Assembly (NCBI RefSeq): GCF_003369915.1
Contig: NC_046675.1
Location: 8,680,001 to 8,744,000 of the forward strand
Origin: Drosophila miranda
Taxonomy: Eukaryota > Arthropoda > Insecta > Diptera > Drosophilidae
DNA: 64,000 nt
Direction of reading: 5' to 3'
Positions 14,707-26,454 of the stretch are shown here, one piece after another. Below the pieces are notes generated by a model. That model searched no databases, had not been told where the DNA came from, and worked only from the letters and a program-made list of their open reading frames with translations. The stretch's first letter is position 1, and every line of letters starts with the position of its first letter. Made by a program: the position numbers and the translations under genes.

Positions 14707-15827
14707 GCCGACGTGGGGGTGTGCCATGTGTGAAATTCTCTCAGCCGAAACTCAGCCCCTGTTTATCTTTGACCCTTGCCTGTGTTGCCGGAAGGGAAGG
14801 AAGCCTGAAACAATTCAATTACGTTGCAAAATGGCTGCACCCATAGCCCCCCCTCTCTCTCTGTGTGTGTGTGTGTGTGTGTGTGTGAGTATCTGAGTGT
14901 GATGTGTAATAAAGTTTCATTTTATAGACCTGCCAGCACGTCTGGGCAGCTTTTGGTGACGCCGGAGCCGCAGTCGCAGCCGCAGCCTCAAAAGCATAAC
15001 TCGTGCCCATCAGACTGGCCCTGGCTAGTCCCTGGTCCCTGCTCCACAGATCCTATTCCAGTCCTTGGCCTGCCCCGGGAGCTCCAGCTACTGCTCCGAA
15101 ATTTTCACAAGAAGAAAATTGAAAGCATTACTGTGGTTGCTCCTTCTGCTCCTTGTGCAGGCCCCTCCCCTCTCTCTCTCTTTCTCTCTGGCTTCTGTAG
15201 TTATTGTATTTTTTGGCCACGAACATTCTTGTGCAGAAGTTTTGCAATTGTTGTTGCATTGCAGCTGTCAAGAGAGGCGCACTAAACACTAAATAAAATT
15301 TTAGTTCTCAACTGCGTGTACGCTCCTCTCTCACGCACACACACACACACAGAGCTGCATGTACGCACATGAGATGGCCGCTATGTCCTTGGGCACACAC
15401 ACACACATACACCCATGCATATGTGCCTAGAGTCCTCCTCCTGCGGCCCGCTGTGCTGCTACTCTCTGGCATATTGAACGAAGATTTATTGCAGTGCCAG
15501 TGTGTCCAAGTGGAAATAAATCAAATAATTTTCCATGTGGAAAAATTTCAAGCACAAAAAAAAAACGAATCGAGCTGCAAATTAAAACAGGCAAAAAAAA
15601 AATACAGAGCAGCAGCCGGAGAAAAAACCAAAACAGAGACGAAAAATGAAAAGTCCGGCAGAAAGTCAAGTGAGGCGCAAGTTCTGGCCCGAAAAATGGA
15701 CAGGGCTGATTGTGTAATTTACTCATTATACGAGTACACGAACCCTATGTGCATTACGTAAACGATTCTCTGTGTTTCACACGGAGAGTGTGTGTGTGTG
15801 TGCTTATTATCTGTGTGTGTGTGTCTG

Positions 15828-15844
15828 TACACTCAAAGAAAAAG
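15828..15844 (+). repeat. copy of a recurring CACTC-AGAAAAA end motif
   Basis: The motif TACACTCAAAGAAAAAG starts an AT-rich block (15828 to about 16090). Close relatives of the same motif occur at 22682, 22963 (inverted), 43655 (inverted) and 50933 (inverted, weaker), each at the edge of an AT-rich segment. This suggests the ends of a small non-autonomous transposon family. Confidence 0.35.
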
Positions 15845-17037
15845 ACGTTGGAAAAGTCTGAATTCCCTTACTAAAGGTAAAATAAATAAAATAATCATCA
15901 AAAGAAAAAAGTTTTAAATAGAAAAAACAGCTGGAATAGAAATAAACTTGTACAGAAATTTTATAAAAGCTGTTCCAAGAATTCTTATCGCAATAAACTT
16001 CCAAAAATAAGATCAAAATGTCCCTGAATTGTTATAAAACTCCAGCCATAAAAGTTCCTAAAATAAGTCTTAAGTAGAGCTTAAAAGTAGGACTCATCCG
16101 TCTTGAAATATGTAGGATACAAGAGAAAGTGCTTGATAGCCCTCTTTTTTGTGCGAGTGTATGCTCTGGCTTTTGGCCATGGGCCATCGCTTGCTCTTTT
16201 TTTGCATACCAACAACAGGAACTACAAGAAATTCTGCATATGCATGAACCCTGCCCTGAATCCGCTGTATTTTTATATTAGGGCGCAGACACCAAGCGCC
16301 CACTGCCACCCCGCTCCCGTTTGGGGCAACCCCTGGCCACATTACCACCTAACTGTCATTGTCCAGAAATTAACGAAAATATACACACAAACATAGGTAC
16401 ACAGAGGAGACCAGACCCCAGGCAGTGCGCTGCCACGGAGAGAAACAGAAACCAGCGAGAAAAGCGAGTGAAAAGAAATGGAAAGAAAAGTTTTGCATTT
16501 CCTCGTGCTAATGTATGTTAATTACAGGGGGATTTTCCATGCGGAGGATTTGCATTTTAATTTATGCACCGAAAAATTTGCGTTCTGCCCCACCAGACCC
16601 CCTCCCCCCTTCCAGCCGCCCAGCCACCCAGCCAAAGTAGTTAAAAGACGAAGCCAGAGCTGGGAAAAAAAAAACAGAAGAGGGAACGATGTAATGGCCG
16701 AAATGAGGAGTTACAGTGACGCAATTTGTACACGTCACAGGTGAGAGTGAGTGCATGCATGTGTGTGTCTGTGTGTGTGTGTGTGTGTGTTTGTGTGGAT
16801 TGGGGCACTTCATTACAGCGGTGGCAAGTGGACACGCCCCAGCACTGCAGCGGAAATTGCTTGAATTATATTTATTTATAGGCGAAGTACTTGACCCGCT
16901 GTGTACCTGACCGCCACCGGGACTAGGTTTGAAGGACCAAAGCAATTAAGACAAGCACATATGACGGTGTTCCAATTACCATAGGTTCTTGAATGAGAAC
17001 ACACAAATAATGCAATCAAATGGACTGCAACTAAAGT

Positions 17038-17045
17038 TATCGATA
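17038..17045. promoter_or_regulatory. perfect DRE site TATCGATA
   Basis: The palindrome TATCGATA is the DREF/BEAF-32 recognition core usually found just upstream of housekeeping promoters in Drosophila. It lies about 100 bp upstream of an orphan ORF at 17146. A second perfect copy is at 22381-22388. An 8-bp palindrome is expected by chance about once per window, so position is the only support. Confidence 0.3.
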
Positions 17046-17145
17046 GAAAATTAATCAAAGACTTCTACTATTTGCCTGTAATCTTGGTCGACAGCTCACC
17101 ATTGTTATTCAGATCCTAAATATTGTCAATTATTGAAATATAGAG

Positions 17146-17441
17146 ATGGTAGAGCTTCCATTAAAGGATTCAAATTTAGAAGATTTCAATTACTCACTCT
17201 CCTGCAATGGCGATATTTCTTCGGTTTGTTATTCGATTTTAACATTTGTTACACAAAATTTCAAGGAAATTTCTCCTCTGTAGAGCTGAAAAAGTTAATG
17301 GGAATGCAGATGATGCTTAAGGTCAATGGAGGATTATTTGTTACCAGTATTCTGCGAGATTTCGATCCAATTAGGAATATTCATCTAGACGAAACGCTGA
17401 TGATTGCAAAGACCACACGAAAAACCCTATCAGAATGGTAG
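17146..17441 (+). pseudogene. orphan ORF or decayed gene fragment
   Basis: An ATG at 17146 opens 45 codons (stop TAG 17281-17283) with a mixed, non-repetitive composition unlike the simple-sequence ORFs around it. A second frame then stays open to the TGG TAG at 17439-17444 and ends in a basic, Leu/Met-rich stretch. The two could be one ancestral frame broken by a single shift near 17270-17285. I do not recognise either peptide. The DRE at 17038 and an acceptor-like TTATTCAG at about 17106-17113 are suggestive. It may equally be chance ORFs in AT-rich DNA. Confidence 0.15.
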
Positions 17442-17445
17442 AAAT

Positions 17446-20400
17446 TCCACGTTAGCAGCATTATCATATAATATTAGGTCTAAACCTTCAGATAAGCTTA
17501 AAGCAATAGAAGTTTAAGAACCCTGATTGTGAACAGAAATATACAGAAAGTATTAAACATTAAAAGAGATTTTGATGAGAAATTGGATAGGAATTGGAGG
17601 CTCTTTCCCTCTTTCTCCCTTCATAGAACTCCATGTATGTATTTTCAAAAGTAAAAACTTCACTACACAGGATAGTATATTATGCATACTCGTAATTACT
17701 AACTTGGCGAATTGTTCGCTGCATCGAAATCCAATCAAAATGGTCTCCAAATTAGGTCGCATTACAGCTGAATGCCTGCCCCTCCTGCATTTAGTATAGC
17801 GGCCTCCAAATCGGCATTGAAATTGGAAATTTAATTATAATGTGCGTCAGTTGACGCCGCCTCAATCGGCTCAAAGTTTCACTCACCTACTGGCACTCCA
17901 GGGATCGGCACTACACAGAAAATCAGGCACCACCACCCACTCTCTCTCTCTCTATCTCTCGTCTCTCTCTCTCTCTTACGCTGTTCAGTTAAATTAATAC
18001 AAAGCCCAAGTACATGCACTAATGCTAAGTAGATTCCAGCACAAACAAGGAAAGGCGAGGAGCAGGAGAGATGGAGAGATGGAGAGATGGAGAGGCCAGG
18101 CGGCAAAGCCTACGCTAAGCTAGGCACTGGAATTCCTCTACCCAGCCACCCAGCAGGATCTGTGTGTGAATGAGAGAATCTTTGTGTGTGTGTGTGTGGA
18201 ATGAGTGTATGTGTGTGTGCCGGTTAAGCGTCTTACTCAAGTATTTATGTATTTACATTGCGAATATTTAATGGAGATATGCGCTGGATTACAACTACTT
18301 GTAGGAGTGAGCCGCCGAGAGTTGGAGTTCGGGGAGTTAGGCGATGGGGGGATGTGTGAAAAAATGGCACACTCCTCCAGTAACCAAAAGAGAATATTTA
18401 AGCAATCAACAACAGGCGGCGTTGCTCCCACTACAAACAAAAGCAGCAGCTAGGAGCAGTGTTTTATTCATTTTTAATACTACATATTACATAACGAGCA
18501 CCCAGGGTGTGGGTGTGGGTGTGGGCGTGGAGTGGGGGAAAAGTGCGTTCTGAAAGCAGAAGCAGAAGGCCCAGAACAGAACAGAACAGAACGGAACAGA
18601 AACAGAACATCTAATAAGCTAAAAGCGAGCGAGCGTCAAAGCAAATGGCAAGGCATACCCGTAATATTCCAATGGCTGCTCCCCACTGGCCTAAGGCAGA
18701 AATTATTCAAGCGTTTCTTTAATAGAGAGTCGCCCCAGCGGAAACGAGCCCCTCTCGGGCCCTTTGCCCGCTGCCACTTTCTCGTTCCTTCTCTTTCTGT
18801 CTGACTTTTAGCTGGAAACTATTTAAAAAAGCAATTTTTTAGTTAATTAAACGACAAAGACAAGCAAAAGGCAAACAATTTTCCCCTCGCACATTGCACC
18901 ATTTGGCTTTGGCACAGCCTTGGGCAGACAGACTCCTTCTTGGAGCTGCCGCTGCTGCAGCACTGAAATGACCAGAGGACCAGAGACCGGAGACCAATTT
19001 TTGGAAGCCCGACAGAACTTTGCAAATGCCAGCGATCATCGTGCAGCAGAGACTTTCCAAGCAGACATCCTGCTGTGATCCTTGGGCCGGGCAACAAAGT
19101 CCATGGACATAAAGAATCCTGAGCATAGCAATCAATGTTAATGAATTTTAATGGCTTCCACAAGCAGCAATCAAGGACTTGCAAGTGCTTTATCTGCTGT
19201 GGTCACACTCGACGGCGCTAATGATGTGAAACAACAATTGAAACGGCGAAATGCAAAGTACCTACTCCCTGGTCCGTGGTCCGTGGTTCGAGGTCCTGTT
19301 CCGCTCATATCGCACACAAATTACGGGCCAGTCCAGGCAGTGGAGAGTGGAGCGACCACTAAAAATGCGCAACTTTGTAAGCCATTTTCCCCAACCCAAC
19401 CGAACCATTTGTCGCATTTCGCTTAGCCATTTATTTATTTGTAAACTGCATTGTTTTTCGCCGCTTGCACTTCCATGAGTGGGGCCATGTTGTCCGGTTT
19501 CCCATCTTTGTTATTAAGAACGGCGTAATCATAGCTGGATGTGGGGTTTCTTTTTTTTCTTCCTTTTTTCTTCCTTTTTCTTCCTATTTTTTGGTAAAGA
19601 CCCCCCAATGGGGTCTGGCATGCTCTAATTAAGTGCATTTACTCTAATGAGCAAAAATGGCAGCAGGAGCAGGAGCAGCAGCAGTGGATGTTGCAGCAGT
19701 GGCAACAGCAACGACAGCAACAACAGCAGCCAAAAAACTGTCACAGCTCCGTGAACGACGCGACCGTGCGTGAAAACTGCTGGACCTTCAGCTGGCGAGA
19801 GGAGAGCGCATCCTGGCCAAGTTTTGTGGTTTCATTTCTCGGAAGGTCGACCTCGTTTAAGGGCTTTCCCCGAAAACCTTTTAAGCACAGACTCCCCGCT
19901 CTCTCTCTCCCTCTCGCTCGTTGTGGCCTTTGGGGGGGGTTTCTGGGAGGTTGGTCAGCACGGCCATTTGTCTATGCAAAATTTTGTGACGCTCATTAGT
20001 GCAATTTGCATGCATAACGGCAAATAGTAGTATGGCTGCAGACAGATGAGGCCTCCGGACCTGTCCATCCATGCAGCCGTCTATTCCATCCACAACAAAT
20101 ACAGAAACAGATACAGATACAGATACGGATACAGCTGGAGGAGTGCGAGGGGGAGTAGGAGTGCTCTATGCAATTGCTCCTCCTTCCACATTCATCAAAT
20201 TCAGAGACACAGGCAAAGGCATTTATGGAGCTCCGTTCATTGTCGAACTCAAATATGTAGACTAGAATTTTTGTATCCAACCATGCACATATCCGTATCT
20301 GTGAGAGGCAGAGGCAGATACAGATACAGAGGGGCCCATCCTGATTTAGATTCAGATTCGGATTCAGCGACACTAAGTAAACATCAGCGCAGCTGTGCCA

Positions 20401-23400
20401 AAGGATAACAGCTCTCGTCGGCTCTGAAATATGCAAATGTCCCCGTCCTGTCCACATACTCTCGTATGAGCCTCGTGCGCCTCTCTCTCCCTCTTTTCTT
20501 CTCCTCGCTGTTCGATCTGCCATCACATCCAGATAAAACACAAAACATGCCGAATTAGTAGAAAGCAAAACAATCGAAAAAAAAAAAAGAAAAGAGAGGG
20601 AAAATTTTTCCGAAAAACCAAATTCATTTTCAATTAAGAATTTTTCAGCATATCGACACAGAATGTGTCCTGTCCTGTCCTGTCCTGTACTGTGCCTAAT
20701 GCCAAATGCCTGTCTGTCGCTCGTACCGAGTGGATTGCCAATGGAAAAAACATTTCAAATGCTAACTAAATTACGCAGACTTCACATATATCTATCGGTG
20801 CACTTGCGTATATAGTTTTTGCGCCATTTTCGCAGTGGCTGCTGATGTTGACACTCGCTCGGCGGCGGGCATATGGCCGGGATGGGTGTCAGAATGTGGT
20901 CAAAATGCCAATTGCAAAACAATTGCATTTTGGTTACTTTGCTGTTGAATCCGGAATTTCGATGGCAGCCAACTAACAAACAGTGTGAGAACAGGGCTTC
21001 CGTTGACACCACCGAGACACCCTGCCTCCTCCCCCCACCATCCCAATGGAATACGCTACACATTCTGGTGTACATCCAAAGACAATTAAATTCTAGCTTT
21101 TCAGTTAAAAGGAAAATATTATACCAGACTCTCGCTCTCACCAGTTTTGGTATTTTTTTTTTTTTGGGAAAGGGCGTGAAATTTTGATATTTGAAATTGT
21201 TAGACTCGATTTTCTTTTTGTGCAGTGCGAGTACCAAAAATGGTTAGACGACAAGCAGTTCTGTCATATTCACACATGGCCCAGTGTGACAGACGGAACA
21301 AAAACCCAAAAAGCAATTAAATTGTACACTCTGCCATGGCAGCACCAGGCAACAGCTCAGCAACAAAAGACAGCAAAGGCATCAAGCAACAATATTATAA
21401 CATTTGTCGACTGCGACAAAAACAAAAAAAAAAGAAATAAAATAAAAATAAAACCAGCAACTATATTTTACATATATTCTCGAACAGCCTGAGAGAGAGA
21501 TGCAAATGCTGAATCCTTTCTTTGCTTTTTTTTTTGCCCACTTGGAATTGAATCCATGTGAGTGACAGCCTGACATGCAAATACGTTTAATTTCAAAAAC
21601 TAAACTAATAAAAGCTTTGCTGACACTGGAAATCCCTTTTTACCAGGCCAGCATAAAAATACTACTCGTACAAACAAATGGGCAATCGAAATGAATTTCC
21701 AGCAAAAGTTGGTAGAACCTATGGGGCTCGGTTCGATTGGAATACAATTTTTGAATCAAATTAGCATACCATGCTTTAATCGAATGTGGCAGTGACATGC
21801 ATATACGAAAAACCCAGCTCAACTCTTAACATAGATTGCAGTACAGTGGCAAAATACTCGATTGGTTTGGCAACTTTGAGGGCACTTCAACGCCCAATTC
21901 AATGTTTTTTGCGGTCGCCCAAACTTCAAGTCTTGTGGGAGCTTCGCACATGAATGATGGAGCATCATGGAGTGTAGCGTCCGTTTAATCAAAAAGCAAT
22001 TTTCAAGAGCTTTCTCCAGACTGCCGCAACGATGAGTGCGCAGAGAGCCCCACATTTGTTAGCCATTAGAGATGGACAAGGGCAAGTGGTGCAAGCCCCA
22101 ACAGAAAAAATACAGAAATTTAGAGACAATACCAAAGACGAGTGAATAGATCCAATCCGATCACCAGTAAAATTCTAAAATTTACTAACAATTTTTCACC
22201 TTTGACATTCTTTGGACAATTTTGATAATATGTAGCGTGTTTTGTTAGTAGTGATTGCCACTAAAGAACAAATGTCTAAAAATGGGACCATACCAAACAA
22301 AAATAAATTTTATAAAATGGAAAATTGAAGAAACATAAAACGTCAACTTTGGCTTGATATATCTTCGCGTTCAGCTATTATATCGATACGAATAAAGAAT
22401 CCTAGGAGATGGCCATACAATTCTCTTTTCAACTCAATAATTTTTTTGGATATCATAATGGCAAATGCCAATTTTAATTTATAAAAAATATTTGGGGGTA
22501 TACTGTAAATTCTAAGTATGAGGATGTGATCGACTCCTCCCATTCTACAACCTAATTTTTTACTAATGAAAAGTGCTGTGTAATTATCTGATACAGATTG
22601 CGAATTTGTATGAAGAAACACATTAAATCAAGTAATACCAACAAATTCTTCTTCATTTTTAAAAATCCCTGGCCTCCTCTCTACACCTAGAGAAAAAGGA
22701 ACAAAAATCTGAATCTTTACAAATTTATGTTATTAACTTGTAGCTTGTAAAGTGGAAATATAAAAATTTAAATTATTTCACCTACATTTTGACACTTATA
22801 TGAAATTATTTGATCTAAACATATTTCATATTTAAATTAAATAAATTTCCAGCACATTTAATAGAATATATTTATTCTTAAAGTGTATTTTATACATTTT
22901 TTTAGTCAAAGTATTCTATTTAATTTTACTATGTTTGTACATCTATAGATATGGCTATGCCACTTTTCTCTCAGTGCAATAGCTGGTAGCCTCTGACACT
23001 GGGCGTAACGAATGCAGAATTTAGGAAAATTGCAACTCAATGATGCGCCAGATATTTCAATGCATAATGATAAATATTTCGATGAGGCTGGACAGCTCCT
23101 TTAAACTACAAGCGAGTGTAAGCGAAACCTTTACGTGATCGGCCCAGGAAGGGAACAACAATACACTCGGGTCCTATGAAAACTCACACACACACACACA
23201 CGCTCGCAGGGACACAGAGAGATGCCCAGAGTCATGCTCTGCCATAGAATACCATTAGTGGGGGAGGGGATGTCTCTCTCAATCTGGCTGTTAAAATCGG
23301 CAACGCAACAAAAGAAATCGCACACTTCAACATTTTGAATTTGTAAAAGGATATTTTTCACATTATAATAAGAAATGAGACTGGAGACGCGCCTCGCATG

Positions 23401-23840
23401 CTGTGCGGCTGCTGCTGCTGGGGGAAAACCCAACCCTCAGCAGCCGCACACTTTAAAATGCAGAACAGCTGAAAAATCATATAAACACAAATAATAAAAT
23501 CGACAATTTGGTAAGAGGCGCACGCACACACACAGCCAAACGCGCTTAGATGCGAGTATCTGTGTGTGTCTGTTTCTGAATGCGTAGACATACATATGTG
23601 TGTGTGTGTGTGTTGCAATGAGCACATAACCGCAAATGTACTGGCAACAAAACGTGCCGCGATTTCCTAAAAAGACCCATGAAAATGCTCCAAGGATACA
23701 GATATTTCCCAATCGGCCCACAGACTCCAAGCTCTGATGGAAAAGTCCCCTCGTAGTCGGCCGCAACCTCTTTGGGCAGTGATTGTACTTGTGCGACCCT
23801 CTGTTCTCATCTTAAAATGATTCAATTTTATATACACTTT
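17446..23840. other. gene-free stretch upstream of the serine protease
   Basis: No gene is supported here. The stretch holds a CT tract (about 17938-17977), ACAGAT-type repeats (about 20100-20140), a CTGTC pentamer array (about 20660-20690), a perfect DRE (22381-22388), an AT-rich block with inverted end motifs (22682-22978), and AC and GT arrays (about 23186-23202 and 23593-23611). Short ORFs on both strands look like chance or repeat translations. Confidence 0.55.
22682..22978. mobile_element. possible AT-rich MITE-like segment with inverted ends
   Basis: The left edge reads TACACCTAGAGAAAAAGG (22682-22699). The right edge, CTTTTCTCTCAGTGCA (22963-22978), is its diverged inverse complement. 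The roughly 265 bp between them are very A/T-rich and non-coding. The same end motif recurs elsewhere in the window. I could not identify a target-site duplication, so the call rests only on the inverted ends and composition. Confidence 0.3.
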
Positions 23841-23846
23841 TCATTA

Positions 23847-23916
23847 AGATAGTTTGTTGTTAAGCTAACTAACAGTTAGCTGTTCGTATGGCATATGACA
23901 TTTCATACCATATAAT
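23847..23916 (+). promoter_or_regulatory. candidate serine protease promoter: GATA site and TATA-like box
   Basis: AGATAG at 23847-23852 fits the WGATAR site used by gut and fat-body GATA factors. GCTAAC-TAACA-GTTAGC at about 23863-23879 is a short inverted repeat. TATAAT at 23911-23916 sits about 125 bp upstream of the ATG at 24038 and could act as a TATA box with initiation near 23940. Expression in gut is inference from family habit plus the GATA site. Confidence 0.3.
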
Positions 23917-24037
23917 CAGCTTTTCGTTACCAGACACAGAAACGAATCAATTTAGAGGCACACCACGGTAACGGAGCCATCAAAATGGAAAGTTTCTCCA
24001 CTTGAAGCGACAGTTTTTCCATTAAAATTAGCTAAAC

Positions 24038-24814
24038 ATGTTTGCCCTGGTTTGGCTGAGTCTACTAATCCTCGCCAGAGCTTCGGAAGATGAGGATCCA
24101 TCGCCAAAAATACAGCCAAGAATTTTCAATGGGAAAGAAACGGGCAGCGGTAGCCTTGGCGGCTTCGGTGTCCAGTTATTCTACCTGAAGAAGCTCATCT
24201 GCTCGGGCACGATCCTGTCAACGCGACACATTCTGACGGCTGCCCACTGCTTTGACGAAGGGAACCCACAATGGTTCCATGTGGTGGCAGGCTACACTAA
24301 CCAGTACGAGGGCCACACGAAGACCTCAATTAAGAACGTTCTCATAAAGATCAAGATCCATCCCGAATATCAGAAAGTTAAGTTCATAGCCGACTTGGCC
24401 GTGGGCAAGACTCTCCTACCGTTAAAGAGTAATCGCATTGGCTATGCCAAAGTCTGTAACTCCCAGCTCTATCCTAAGGAGTTTGTAACCGTCGCCGGGT
24501 TTGGGATCGATGGCCGATCCGGGCTCGGAGTCCGCAATAGACTGCACACCATGCGAGTGCCAATCGTGGAAAGAATGGCCTGCGAGCGCAGCATTGGCCG
24601 CACCCTTCCGCCCAACGTGATATGCGCCGGCGGCTATGACCATCGCACCCTCTGCGACGGCGACTCTGGCGGGCCCCTGCTGCTCATGGAGGAGGTGTGC
24701 GGCATCAGCTCCTGGACGTATCAGTGCGGGGAGTCCGACAAGCCCGACGTCTACATGAGTGTCAAGTTCTATGCATCGTTTATCAAAGAAACAATGCAAC
24801 AATTGGGCTACTAA
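24038..24814 (+). CDS. secreted S1-family serine protease (chymotrypsin fold)
   Basis: This single-exon gene encodes 258 residues, a normal size for a simple secreted S1 protease without a clip domain. The N-terminus (MFALVWLSLLILARA) is a signal peptide. A short propeptide ends at R|IFNG, the activation site. The catalytic triad is present: His in TAAHC (around residue 70), Asp in the ADLAV segment (around 119) and Ser in GDSGGP. The pocket is unusual. By chymotrypsin alignment position 189 is Thr (RTLCDGDSGGP) and position 226 is Asp (KPDVY), so a basic-residue preference may come from Asp226 rather than Asp189. It stands alone between non-coding DNA and the Transib-like element. A long antisense ORF over the same bases is a shadow. 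It could be the counterpart of a protease gene near betaTub97EF in D. melanogaster, but I cannot confirm that. Confidence 0.93.
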   Translation: MFALVWLSLLILARASEDEDPSPKIQPRIFNGKETGSGSLGGFGVQLFYLKKLICSGTILSTRHILTAAHCFDEGNPQWFHVVAGYTNQYEGHTKTSIKNVLIKIKIHPEYQKVKFIADLAVGKTLLPLKSNRIGYAKVCNSQLYPKEFVTVAGFGIDGRSGLGVRNRLHTMRVPIVERMACERSIGRTLPPNVICAGGYDHRTLCDGDSGGPLLLMEEVCGISSWTYQCGESDKPDVYMSVKFYASFIKETMQQLGY

Positions 24815-24864
24815 AACAATGCTCGTAGAGCTTCGGGGCAGGGGCTGCTGCATATTGCACCCCC

Positions 24865-24870
24865 AATAAA
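24865..24870 (+). terminator. polyadenylation signal AATAAA of the serine protease
   Basis: AATAAA lies about 50 nt after the TAA stop at 24812-24814, followed by AACTGTAATTG. This spacing is normal for a short fly 3' UTR. Confidence 0.7.
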
Positions 24871-25407
24871 AACTGTAATTGCTATATCCCTACAGAAAAC
24901 AAGAAAAAGGTTTACGATCAGCAGAAATATATAAGCCAGGTAGACGACAGTGTTCCATGATGAATTTCCAGACATTCCTTGATCCAACGGGCAATAAAAT
25001 TCAACCGTAATGAGGAAAATTATAATGATTCTGTGGAATTTCCATCTGTGTATGTGTATGCATGTGTAAGTGCATGTGTACTAATCTCCTAGATTTTCCA
25101 GAGCCTGATTAAATGTAATGTAGCCATGTCAAGTTCTACACGTGCATGTCGCATGTAGAATGAGGCGCTCTTTGCACCTACCTATCGTTCACGTGTCATC
25201 ACCTCATTTCTTGCGCTCCCGCTCTCGCTGCTGTCCAACCGAGCGTGAATGGAGAGGGCAAATTGCAGCGTTGGCGCCCGCAACGACACCACACACCGGC
25301 AAATCTCAGCAGAAAAGAGTGGAAAGCCAGAAACAACAAGAAACACGCAAGCAATAAAGATGTCTCATCGGGCAGCGGGAGTGGGCAAGGCAAAAATTCC
25401 GCCACTG

Positions 25408-26439
25408 CACTATGGTCCGAACGACCACTTTTGCTGGCCAAAACCTAATTTTTAAAAGTCAAAACTAAAACCTGGTTTTGATCACTTTGCATTACAAAAA
25501 GATTGGCCCTCAACCCAACTGTTGTTATTGTAAAGCACTTGAACGCACCGACGCACAACAAAAACTTGAACGAACGCCGAGACCTGATTAAATTTTTGTG
25601 ATGAATCTTAATCAGTCGGGTTTGTTTTTAATCATTTGTTTTGAGTTGTGAACTGTATCTAGTAGTTGTGATGTCTGTGTAATTGTAGGTTAAAGTGAGT
25701 CATTCAATATGTTTCATCTTGTAATAAAAACTAATTTTTGGAAGGGTGTCCCACCCTGAAACTTTTGTGTGTCGTAGATTAATAAATTCTTGTTGATATT
25801 TATATAGTAAGAAATGCCACTTTTCACCAAAATTCTTGAAATTTGCAGTAATAGATCATAAACTCAAATTCGAAAATGCAGAGTTGTTTGCCGTATGGAA
25901 TTTAGAGAAGGGTAAAATTATGAATTATTTGAAAACGGCTCTTAAGGTGACATATCATATGAAATTAATAAAGCTTTTGAAGATACCAGCAAGAAAATTT
26001 TTAATCGTTTGGCAACAAAACGGAACAAATGCCGGTCAAATTCAAAGAGGCCAAAGCCTTAAAAAGGTCGCAGAGCACAAAGAATGGAGGCTGCAGATCT
26101 TATTGTATCAGAGGGAGGAAACATCAATTTATTGATTCCAGCGGCAAGCATGGCCGCACGAAAACGAGGCATTTATTTCAATACTCTTATCTTTATGCCC
26201 AGAGAATGCTAAATTAGTTCGTAAGGCTGTACAGGACCCAGTCGGAAAGCCGCACCTATCTCACCTAATGAGGCGTTAGCCCTGCTTCTAGACAAGGACT
26301 ATTCTAACTAATAATTTAAATATGCATTATAAAAAAAAGGGCGGTGCCACACCCAATTCAAAAAACTAAATAACGAAATCTTGTTTGGTTCGGGAGTTAT
26401 TAATTTTGGCCAACAAAAGTGGTCGTTCGGACCATAGTG
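25408..26439. mobile_element. Transib-like DNA transposon, 1,032 bp, non-autonomous
   Basis: The two ends are 36-bp inverted repeats with one mismatch: 25408-25443 and 26404-26439, each starting CACTATGGTCCG and ending GGCCAAAA. Outside them lie CACTG (25403-25407) and CGCTG (26440-26444), a 4/5-match candidate 5-bp target duplication. Ends of the form CACWRTG, matching the RAG recombination-signal heptamer, and 5-bp GC-rich duplications are the hallmark of the Transib superfamily. At the left end a nonamer-like GCCAAAACC follows the heptamer after 22 bases, much like a 23-RSS. The interior is A/T-rich with broken ORFs (25836-26217) and no transposase core I can recognise, so it depends on a transposase in trans or is a relic. 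The superfamily assignment is inference from the termini. Confidence 0.55.
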
Positions 26440-26454
26440 CGCTGTCGCCAAGCT

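Larger units (their letters stand above)
465..17030. other. gene-free stretch, microsatellite-rich intergenic or intronic DNA
   Basis: I see no supported gene here. The sequence is typical fly non-coding DNA: A/T-rich blocks (about 950-1160), many short tandem repeats and GAGA/CTCT runs. Notable tracts are a GGCCT pentamer array (about 1561-1590), a run of 15 C (1914-1928), an AC repeat (about 7753-7776), a GA tract (about 11688-11720), a TGG array (about 14671-14706), GT arrays (about 14860-14887 and 16758-16797) and an AT-rich segment beginning at 15828. None of the ORFs shows a recognisable domain, and most are made of repeat translations. It could be an intron of a large gene whose exons are outside the window. 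Confidence 0.6.

Noticed and set aside
24422..24853. 143-codon minus-strand ORF
   Set aside because: It lies antisense over the serine protease coding sequence and uses its codon bias as an open shadow frame.
25142..25455. Overlapping plus-strand ORFs ending at the Transib-like left end
   Set aside because: The part that resembles the opposite-strand peptide at 26.4 kb comes from the inverted terminal repeat; no domain or splice structure supports a gene.
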